Source of the DNA: Gammaproteobacteria bacterium
GTDB lineage: Bacteria; Pseudomonadota; Gammaproteobacteria; S012-40
Direction: 5' to 3'
DNA: 5,312 nucleotides
Assembly: GCA_029879945.1 (NCBI GenBank)
Contig: JAOUPJ010000249.1
Span: 1-5,312 of the forward strand
Part shown: piece after piece, positions 1 through 5,312 of the stretch
Layout of the letters: each line of letters opens with the position of its first letter
Numbering within the stretch: the stretch's first letter is position 1
The notes under the pieces: generated by a model
The model's input: the letters and a program-made list of their open reading frames with translations, nothing else
What the model was told of the DNA's origin: nothing
The model's database searches: none
Position numbers and translations under genes: made by a program

Positions 1-624
1 CCGGTGGATGCTCTGCATAGCGTGACACCGGAGCAGGCGGTCGCCCACCCCAATTGGAGCATGGGCAAGAAAATCTCTGTGGATTCGGCGACCATGATGA
101 ACAAGGGCCTGGAAGTGATAGAGGCCCACTGGTTGTTTGGCGCGTCTGCAGCACAAATACAGGTGGTCATTCATCCACAGAGCGTGATTCATTCGCTGGT
201 TCAATATGTGGATGGTTCGGTGCTTGCACAGCTAGGAAACCCAGATATGCGCACACCAATCGCCCATGCGCTAGCCTGGCCTGAGCGTATTGCGTCTGGT
301 GTTGAGCATTTGGATCTGTTTTCCGTGGCGCGTCTCGATTTTCAAGAGGCGGATATGGAGCGCTTTCCCTGTCTGAAATTGGCCTACCAGGCCTTAAATC
401 GGGGAGATAGCGCATCAGCCATACTCAATGCGGCAAACGAAGTGGCAGTTGCTGGCTTTTTGAACCACGAAATAGGATTTATGGAAATATCTAACATCAT
501 TGAAGAAACCCTGAATCGCCTACCCATCGTAGCGGTTCCCACTATCGAAGCGGTATTTGAGGTGGATCAAAAAGCGAGAAACATTGCTTTGGAACTGACC
601 CGCGAGGCCAGGGTCCTACACTAA
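1..624 (+). CDS. dxr: 1-deoxy-D-xylulose 5-phosphate reductoisomerase, C-terminal part (5' end outside the window)
   Basis: Dxr (IspC) is the cytoplasmic enzyme that rearranges and reduces 1-deoxy-D-xylulose 5-phosphate to 2-C-methyl-D-erythritol 4-phosphate with NADPH and a divalent metal, the committed step of the MEP isoprenoid pathway. The frame is open from base 1, giving 207 residues and a TAA stop at 622-624. Window residues 16-38 carry the substrate-binding block HPNWSMG followed by KISVDSATMMNKGLE. By alignment from memory, His16, Ser29, Asn34, Lys35 and Glu38 match E. coli His209, Ser222, Asn227, Lys228 and the metal ligand Glu231. Trp19 and Met21 belong to the flexible loop over the active site. 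HPQSVIHS and QLGNPDMRTPIAHALAWP are further family signatures, and the end is the small helical C-terminal domain. About 193 N-terminal residues, with the NADPH fold and two other metal ligands, lie upstream. The GTG at 4 is an internal valine codon, not a start. The gene abuts rseP. Confidence 0.97.
   Translation, partial: PVDALHSVTPEQAVAHPNWSMGKKISVDSATMMNKGLEVIEAHWLFGASAAQIQVVIHPQSVIHSLVQYVDGSVLAQLGNPDMRTPIAHALAWPERIASGVEHLDLFSVARLDFQEADMERFPCLKLAYQALNRGDSASAILNAANEVAVAGFLNHEIGFMEISNIIEETLNRLPIVAVPTIEAVFEVDQKARNIALELTREARVLH
591..618 (+). promoter_or_regulatory. Candidate sigma-E-type promoter ahead of rseP (inside dxr)
   Basis: GGAACTG at 591-597 matches six of seven bases of the E. coli sigma-E -35 element GGAACTT. 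Exactly 16 bases later, TCCTA at 614-618 fits the -10 pattern TCNNA. Sixteen is the spacing I recall for the rpoH P3 promoter. Transcription would begin near 623-626, at the rseP ATG, so the mRNA would have almost no leader. The site is also coding sequence for the end of dxr (Glu-Leu-Thr), so part of the match may be chance, and GAACT-like strings without a good -10 occur elsewhere in the window. The position is biologically sensible, because rseP, bamA, skp and lpxD belong to the sigma-E regulon in E. coli. This is an inference from pattern and context only. Confidence 0.3.
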
Positions 625-1989
625 ATGGATAGCTTTCTTTACTCAGTCGTCTTTTTTATTCTCGCCTTGGGCGTGCTAATCGCCATTCATGAATACGGTC
701 ACTTTTGGGTGGCCCGTAAAATGGGAGTGAAAGTACTTCGATATTCTATCGGCTTTGGCCGTCCCCTTTGGAAAAAGGTTAAGGGTGAAGATCAGACCGA
801 ATACGTCGTTGCCGCAATTCCCCTGGGTGGCTACGTAAAGATGCTGGACGAGCGCGAGGAACCTGTCGCCCCGCATGAGTTGCATCGTGCCTTTAACCGG
901 CAATCCCTGAAGACGCGCATTGCTATCGTCGCTGCGGGACCTGTCGCCAATTTTTTGTTTGCAATCGCAGCCTATTGGATCATGTTTTTGATCGGCGTGC
1001 CTGGCCTAAAACCCCTGGTGGGTGATGTGGTGCCCGACTCCATATTTGACCGCGCCGGTGTGGTTGCCGGGGACGAAGTCGTTTCCGTACGGGGTGAGGG
1101 TACTCCTACCATGGAGTCCATGCGCATTAAAATCATAGAGTCTGTGCTCAACAACGAAGTCGCACAAATAGAGGTAAGGCGTGGTGCCAGTGAACCCCTT
1201 TCCTTACAGCTTGATCTTACCGGAGTGAGCGCGGATCAAGTCAGTGAAAATCTCCTACAACATATAGGCTATACCCCGGAAAGACCCCGTATCCCTGCAG
1301 TGATTGATACGCTGGTGGAGGATGGGGCAGGTAAACTTGCCGGGATGAAAGCAGGGGATCGAGTCTTGAGTGTAGATGGGACCCCAGTCACGGATTGGAG
1401 TCAGTGGGCGGCCTATGTGCGTCAGCGGCCGGAAAAACTGATAGAGGTCAAACTGGAGCGGGGTAGTACCCAATTAACGCTTTCGGTGGCACCAAAGCGT
1501 GTTGAAATTGATGGCGCGGTAATAGGAAGAATCGGCGCTACGCCTGTAATCCCGGAAGGAATCTTCGAAAAATATCAGGCGACTGAGAGTTTCGGTGTAT
1601 TCTCCGGATTTGTCGCCTCCGTTCAGAAGACATGGAATATGTCGGTGCTGACCTTGAGGATGCTTTGGAAGATGGTGATTGGTCAGGCCTCTTGGGACAA
1701 TATCAGTGGCCCTATCAGCATAGCCAGCTATGCGGGCCAATCGGCGCAAATTGGTTTGGTCCCCTTCCTTGCTTTCATGGCAATAGTCAGTGTAAGCCTG
1801 GGAGTATTGAATTTATTGCCGGTACCGGTACTCGACGGGGGGCATTTGATGTACTATGTCATCGAATTTTTCAAGGGCAGTCCTCTCTCGGAAGAGGCAC
1901 AACTCGCTGGTCAAAAAATAGGCATTCTATTATTGGGCGGGTTGATGTTTGTTGCCATTTTTAATGACATTAATAGGCTGATAGGCTAA
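625..1989 (+). CDS. rseP: RseP, inner-membrane site-2 zinc metalloprotease
   Basis: RseP cuts the transmembrane segment of the anti-sigma factor RseA after DegS has made the first cut, which leads to release of sigma-E; it also clears remnant signal peptides. The product has 454 residues (E. coli 450). HEYGH at 22-26 is the zinc-binding HExxH in the first membrane segment. N396-LLPVPVLD-404 followed by GGH is the NxxPxPxLDG motif that supplies the third zinc ligand, Asp404. Between the catalytic halves lie two periplasmic PDZ domains, about 128-200 and 222-293, each with an AGxxxGD core (AGVVAGDEV, AGMKAGDRV). GGYVKMLDER at 68-77, SGPISIA at 361-367 and FNDINRL at 446-452 are also typical. 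The ATG directly follows the dxr stop with no gap. Only a weak AGGG at 610-613 precedes it, so translation is probably coupled to dxr. All catalytic residues are present. Confidence 0.98.
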   Translation: MDSFLYSVVFFILALGVLIAIHEYGHFWVARKMGVKVLRYSIGFGRPLWKKVKGEDQTEYVVAAIPLGGYVKMLDEREEPVAPHELHRAFNRQSLKTRIAIVAAGPVANFLFAIAAYWIMFLIGVPGLKPLVGDVVPDSIFDRAGVVAGDEVVSVRGEGTPTMESMRIKIIESVLNNEVAQIEVRRGASEPLSLQLDLTGVSADQVSENLLQHIGYTPERPRIPAVIDTLVEDGAGKLAGMKAGDRVLSVDGTPVTDWSQWAAYVRQRPEKLIEVKLERGSTQLTLSVAPKRVEIDGAVIGRIGATPVIPEGIFEKYQATESFGVFSGFVASVQKTWNMSVLTLRMLWKMVIGQASWDNISGPISIASYAGQSAQIGLVPFLAFMAIVSVSLGVLNLLPVPVLDGGHLMYYVIEFFKGSPLSEEAQLAGQKIGILLLGGLMFVAIFNDINRLIG

Positions 1990-2003
1990 CAAGTTTCTCA
2001 CGC

Positions 2004-4292
2004 ATGCGGTTTTTCACAGGGATGGTAGGGATAATTGCTCTGCTGTGGGCTTCTCACGGCTGGGCTTTTACGCCTTTTAAAATTGAAGAGATTCAGCTTG
2101 AGGGGCTCAAGCGTATTTCTTCGTCTACCGTTTTTAATTACCTCAATGTCAAACAGGGTGACACCCTGAATTCTGAAAAGGCCTCCCAGGTTATCCACGA
2201 TCTGTTTGAAACGGGTTTTTTCAGTGATATCCGTCTTGAGAGTGACAAGAATACTTTAATCTTGATGTTTGAAGAGCGTCCCTCCATTTCGAAGATCGAA
2301 ATTGAAGGGAATGAAGAAATTCAGGATGAGGATCTTACCGAAGGACTCAAAAAAGTAGGATTGGCTGAAGGCCGTGTCTTCAATCGTTCCCTGTTAGAAA
2401 AAGTGCGCCAGGAACTGCAAAGACAATATTTCGCCTTGGGGAAATATGGCGTTAGGATCGAAACAAAAATTTCCGACCAATCTCGTAATCGAGTCTCGAT
2501 AAAACTGATTATCGACGAAGGGGCAGTTGCCAGGATTCGTAAAATCAACATTATTGGTAACGAGGCCTTCAGCGATAAGGAATTGCAAAAGACCTTTTCT
2601 TCTGAACTCTTCAGTGAGTACAACTTTTTGGCTGGAGATAGCCAATACAATAAGCAACGCTTATCGGCCGATTTGGAAAATATGCGTTCGTACTATCTGG
2701 ATAGGGGCTATATCAACTTTACTATTAACTCTACACAAGTCAGCATTACTCCGGATAAGCGTGATGTGTACATCACCGCCAATGTTACAGAGGGTGGGAA
2801 GTATTCGGTTGAGACCGTTTCACTCGCGGGAGACTTGATCGTAAAAGAAGAAGAACTTCAGAAGTTAATCAGCATCACTGAAAAGGACACCTTTTCCAGA
2901 AAGGCCATCACCGAAAGCAGCAACCGTATTGGTGAGCGACTGGGTGAGGAAGGATATGCCTTTGCCAATGTGAATGCGATTCCCGATGTGAACGAGGAAA
3001 ACAAGAGTGTAAAGCTCACCTTTTTCGTAGACCCTGGAAAACGGGTCTATGTGCGCCAGGTCAAATTTGTGGGCAATACCAAAACCCATGACGAAGTGAT
3101 GAGACGGGAAATGCGCCAGATGGAAGGGGGCTGGATTTCCAACACCAAACTCAATCGCTCCAAGATACGACTGCAAAGGACGGGTTTCTTCGAAGACGTA
3201 AATATTGAAACGCCCTCTGTCCCCGGCAAAACCGATCAGGTGGATGTCATTTACACAGTAAAAGAGAGGCCATCCGGAAGTATTACCGCTTCACTGGGTT
3301 ATGGCCAAGGTTCCGGTTTGATCTTGGCGGGGAGTGTTAATCAAAATAATTTTCTGGGTACAGGAAACCGCGTCAGCGCTGAAATCAACACCAATGAAGT
3401 CAGTACAGTCTATAGTTTTGCGTTTACAGACCCTTATTACACCATTAATGGCGTGAGTCGTGGCTTTCGGCTGTTCTCACGCGAAACGTCCACAGGTTCC
3501 AGTATTACCCGTATATCAGAATACAACGCCGACGTATATGGAGCCGGCGTGACCTATGGATTCCCACTGAGTGAATTTCGCACGGCACGATTGGGCTTCG
3601 CCTATGAAAACACCTCGCTCACGATAGAGGATACAGCACCTCCCCAGTTCCTTGGCTTCAAGCAACAATTTGGGGACGAATTTGGCACCTACAAACTGGA
3701 TGCCAGTTGGAACTATGACAGCCGAAATCGTGTTGTTTTTGCCGATCATGGAACCAATATCACCATCTCCACCGAAGCGGCACTGCCCTATAGTAATTTG
3801 ACCTATTTCAAGACAAGCTATCTTCATCAATGGTATATTAGTATCACGGACAAGTTGACCCTGCATCTCAAGGGTGAGGCGTCTTACGGGCGTGGCTATG
3901 GCGAGACAGATGTCTTACCGTTCTACGAAAACTACTTCGCCGGTGGTGGCCTGAGTGTTCGTGGTTTTAGAGACAACAGTCTTGGTCCAAAGGATGCGGG
4001 CCAGAGGGCCATTGGTGGAAACCGGAAGGTGATTGGAACCACCGAGTTTCTGTTTCCTTCACCCTTGGCACCAGATAGTCGTTCTGTAAGAATTAGCCTA
4101 TTTGTCGATGGTGGTAATGTGTATGGAGCCGGTGAACCATCAGACTGGAAGAAGATACGGGCGACCTATGGGGCCTCCTTCATTTGGATCACGCCAGTAG
4201 GTGCCTTGCGTTTCTCATGGGCCTGGCCGCTGCGTACACTCCCAGACGACCAGACTCAACGCTTCCAGTTCTCAATCGGCGCGCCATTTTAA
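2004..4292 (+). CDS. bamA: BamA, outer-membrane protein assembly factor (Omp85 family)
   Basis: BamA is the essential core of the BAM complex, which folds and inserts beta-barrel proteins into the outer membrane. The product has 762 residues. Residues 1-21 form a signal peptide with a hydrophobic stretch at 8-16 and likely cleavage after GWA. Five POTRA domains follow, about 24-93, 94-173, 174-265, 266-346 and 347-422, and the 16-strand barrel runs from about 424 to the end. VRGF at 652-655 is the conserved loop-6 motif, and the chain ends in QFSIGAPF with the terminal aromatic residue of an outer-membrane beta-signal. The protein is shorter than E. coli BamA (810), mainly in the barrel loops, and has no cysteine. 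The first ATG is preferred over the ATG at 2022 because it keeps Arg2 in the signal peptide; no in-frame start exists upstream before a stop at 1974. No Shine-Dalgarno is visible. The gene starts 14 bp after rseP. Confidence 0.98.
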   Translation: MRFFTGMVGIIALLWASHGWAFTPFKIEEIQLEGLKRISSSTVFNYLNVKQGDTLNSEKASQVIHDLFETGFFSDIRLESDKNTLILMFEERPSISKIEIEGNEEIQDEDLTEGLKKVGLAEGRVFNRSLLEKVRQELQRQYFALGKYGVRIETKISDQSRNRVSIKLIIDEGAVARIRKINIIGNEAFSDKELQKTFSSELFSEYNFLAGDSQYNKQRLSADLENMRSYYLDRGYINFTINSTQVSITPDKRDVYITANVTEGGKYSVETVSLAGDLIVKEEELQKLISITEKDTFSRKAITESSNRIGERLGEEGYAFANVNAIPDVNEENKSVKLTFFVDPGKRVYVRQVKFVGNTKTHDEVMRREMRQMEGGWISNTKLNRSKIRLQRTGFFEDVNIETPSVPGKTDQVDVIYTVKERPSGSITASLGYGQGSGLILAGSVNQNNFLGTGNRVSAEINTNEVSTVYSFAFTDPYYTINGVSRGFRLFSRETSTGSSITRISEYNADVYGAGVTYGFPLSEFRTARLGFAYENTSLTIEDTAPPQFLGFKQQFGDEFGTYKLDASWNYDSRNRVVFADHGTNITISTEAALPYSNLTYFKTSYLHQWYISITDKLTLHLKGEASYGRGYGETDVLPFYENYFAGGGLSVRGFRDNSLGPKDAGQRAIGGNRKVIGTTEFLFPSPLAPDSRSVRISLFVDGGNVYGAGEPSDWKKIRATYGASFIWITPVGALRFSWAWPLRTLPDDQTQRFQFSIGAPF

Positions 4293-4304
4293 TTGGTCAA
4301 TTAA
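4289..4304. repeat. Perfect inverted repeat across the bamA stop codon
   Basis: TTAATTG at 4289-4295 and CAATTAA at 4298-4304 are exact inverted copies of seven bases separated by GT. The left arm contains the bamA stop codon (TAA at 4290-4292) and the right arm lies in the 38-bp bamA-skp gap. In RNA the stem would be AT-rich and weak, with no U-tract after it, so it does not look like an intrinsic terminator. In DNA it could be a site for a dimeric regulator, or it may be chance in AT-rich spacer sequence. The function is unknown. Confidence 0.35.
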
Positions 4305-4330
4305 CGATAGAAAATTACAGAGAAACTGAG

Positions 4331-4855
4331 ATGACATTATTTATTAAGCGTAGGTTTATCTTTCTCACACTACTATGTTTATCCCTGCCTTTTTCAGCCC
4401 ATGCCGCAGGTAAAGGAGAACTGAAAATCGGGGTGATCAATATCGCCAAGATCATGCAGCAGGCACCTGATGCGGTCAACGCTTCGGAGAAACTGCGGGC
4501 AGAATTTGAGCCCCGAGAAAAGGAACTTAAGCAAAAAATTAAGACGCTCCAGGATAAGAAAGACAAGGCCATGCGAGATTCCATGACACTGAGCCAGTCT
4601 GAGCGCAGTAAACTGGAGCGCGAGGTGTTGACGCTGGAAAGAGATTTACAGCGGGAGGAAGCGGATCTGCGAGAAGATTTTGCACTGAAAAACAGGGAAA
4701 TCTTGCAAAAACTGGAAATGAAGGTCGTGGGCGCAATGCAGGAATTTGCCAAGAAGGAAAAGCTTGACCTGATGCTCGCTGAGGGTGTGGTGTATGCCAC
4801 TGAATCGCTGGATGTTACCGATAAACTACTCGCTTTTATGAAGAAGAGTAAATAG
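4331..4855 (+). CDS. skp: Skp/OmpH periplasmic chaperone
   Basis: Skp is a trimeric, jellyfish-shaped periplasmic chaperone that holds unfolded outer-membrane proteins on their way to BamA. The product has 174 residues (E. coli 161). A signal peptide covers residues 1-25: basic Lys6-Arg7-Arg8, a hydrophobic core at 9-21, and cleavage after AHA. Cys16 is not in a lipobox. Residues 31-45 (LKIGVINIAKIMQQA) start the trimer-forming beta domain, about 48-142 form the long charged coiled-coil arm rich in Lys, Arg and Glu, and 145-171 (DLMLAEGVVYATESLDVTDKLL) return to the OmpH body and the C-terminal helix. The ATG at 4331 is chosen although the frame is open further upstream, because only this start places the signal peptide at the N-terminus and avoids overlap with bamA. 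GAGA at 4320-4323, seven bases upstream, is a weak ribosome binding site. The neighbours bamA and lpxD confirm the identity despite low sequence conservation in this family. Confidence 0.94.
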   Translation: MTLFIKRRFIFLTLLCLSLPFSAHAAGKGELKIGVINIAKIMQQAPDAVNASEKLRAEFEPREKELKQKIKTLQDKKDKAMRDSMTLSQSERSKLEREVLTLERDLQREEADLREDFALKNREILQKLEMKVVGAMQEFAKKEKLDLMLAEGVVYATESLDVTDKLLAFMKKSK

Positions 4856-4861
4856 ATCCCT

Positions 4862-5312
4862 ATGTCTATTAGCCTTGCCAGTGTTTCGGAACAATTAGCA
4901 GTGCCCTATCAGGGTGACGGTGCTTGCGTTATTACTGGTGTGGCGTCCATTGAAGACGCCAAAGAAGGCGATATTACCTTCCTCGCCAATCCAAAATATA
5001 AAAACCTGTTGCAAGATTGCAGCGCCTCCGTGGTGATCCTGTCTTCAAAAAATCAGGATGCCTGGTCGGGGAATGCCCTGATTAGCGATAAGCCTGAATT
5101 GACCTTCGCGCTAGTCGCCAGAAATTTTCTAAAACAGAAGCCCTCAGAGCCCGGAATTCATCCCTCTGCCGTGGTGGACCCCACCGCAAGTATTCATGAA
5201 ACAGCGGTCATTGGCCCCAATGTGGTCATTGAATACGGTGTAAGTGTGGGCGCACGCTCTCATGTCGGGCCAGGCTGTGTCTTGCTATCAGACGCCAGTA
5301 TCAAAGAAGACA
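4862..5312 (+). CDS. lpxD: UDP-3-O-(3-hydroxyacyl)glucosamine N-acyltransferase, N-terminal part (3' end outside the window)
   Basis: LpxD transfers a 3-hydroxyacyl chain from acyl carrier protein to the 2-amino group of UDP-3-O-acyl-glucosamine, the third step of lipid A synthesis, at the cytoplasmic side. The frame is open from the ATG to the window edge, giving 150 complete codons of a protein usually near 340 residues. Residues 1-95 form the N-terminal uridine-binding domain, with GDGACVITGVASIEDAKEGD at 18-37 and the family motif ITFLANPKY at 38-46; Asn43 and Tyr46 correspond to uridine-contacting positions. From about residue 98 the left-handed parallel beta-helix begins, with hexapeptide repeats such as IHPSAV, IHETAV, IGPNVV and VGARSH. 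The catalytic histidine lies beyond the window. The gene starts 6 bp after skp; only a distant purine stretch (AAGAAGAG, 4841-4848) precedes it, so translation is probably coupled. The usual followers fabZ, lpxA and lpxB would be expected downstream. Confidence 0.96.
   Translation, partial: MSISLASVSEQLAVPYQGDGACVITGVASIEDAKEGDITFLANPKYKNLLQDCSASVVILSSKNQDAWSGNALISDKPELTFALVARNFLKQKPSEPGIHPSAVVDPTASIHETAVIGPNVVIEYGVSVGARSHVGPGCVLLSDASIKED

Noticed and set aside
1819..1828. A 10-bp palindrome CCGGTACCGG in rseP
   Set aside because: It comes from the repeated codons CCG-GTA for Pro-Val-Pro-Val in the conserved LDG motif, so protein coding explains it.
2852..2879. AGAACTT, 16 bases, then TCACT inside bamA, resembling a sigma-E promoter
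   Set aside because: The -10 lacks the conserved final A, and the site lies in the middle of POTRA 4, far from any gene start. It shows that partial matches occur by chance in this window.
4184..4330. An open in-frame extension of skp that starts at ATG 4184, inside bamA, and adds 49 residues
   Set aside because: The extension overlaps the bamA barrel end in another frame, has no OmpH-like features, and would bury the clear signal peptide that begins at 4331.
4293..4330. A possible housekeeping promoter for skp in the bamA-skp gap
   Set aside because: TTGGTC at 4293-4298 has no acceptable -10 at 16-18 bases; the best candidates (TTACAG, TACAGA) are poor and run into the ribosome binding site.
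4412..4435. A strong Shine-Dalgarno-like AAAGGAG inside skp ahead of an in-frame GTG (Val35), suggesting a second start without a signal peptide
   Set aside because: The spacing of 14 bases is long, the bases encode Gly-Lys-Gly-Glu just after the signal peptide, and a product without the signal and the first beta strand would not be a working chaperone.
4522..4552. A perfect sigma-E -35 string GGAACTT inside skp, upstream of lpxD
   Set aside because: The next TC is 19 bases away and is followed by CAG, so the -10 pattern TCNNA fails and the spacing is too long. It encodes Glu-Leu in the coiled coil.
4315..4800. A long antisense open frame (161 codons) opposite skp, plus several shorter ones opposite bamA and rseP
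   Set aside because: It is a serine-rich mirror of the charged, Lys/Glu-rich coiled-coil codons, with no family resemblance and no start context. Such frames are expected opposite real genes.

Overview
The window is a stretch of the conserved envelope-biogenesis cluster of Proteobacteria. All genes are on the + strand, in the order dxr (3' part only), rseP, bamA, skp (ompH), lpxD (5' part only). This order, the protein sequences and the roughly balanced base composition point to a gammaproteobacterium. A betaproteobacterium is less likely, because the arrangement is shared more loosely there. I cannot name the genus.

Layout: bases 1-624 hold the last 207 codons of dxr (isoprenoid precursor synthesis by the MEP pathway). 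rseP starts on the next base (TAA then ATG, 625-1989) and encodes the inner-membrane site-2 protease that activates sigma-E. After a 14-bp gap, bamA (2004-4292) encodes the core of the outer-membrane beta-barrel assembly machine. After 38 bp, skp (4331-4855) encodes the periplasmic chaperone that carries unfolded outer-membrane proteins to BamA. After 6 bp, lpxD (4862 to the window edge) encodes the third enzyme of lipid A synthesis. Coding is almost continuous, with no gap above 38 bp and no terminator seen, so the region most likely forms one operon.

The genes fit together functionally. Skp and BamA deliver and insert outer-membrane proteins, LpxD builds the lipid A of the same membrane, and RseP links faults in that process to the sigma-E response. 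A candidate sigma-E-type promoter (591-618) lies in the tail of dxr just before rseP, where it could let this response raise its own assembly factors.

I found no RNA gene, mobile element, CRISPR array or unknown system. The points worth a second look are small: the candidate promoter, a perfect AT-rich inverted repeat across the bamA stop codon, the lack of a ribosome binding site at bamA, and a compact, cysteine-free BamA.
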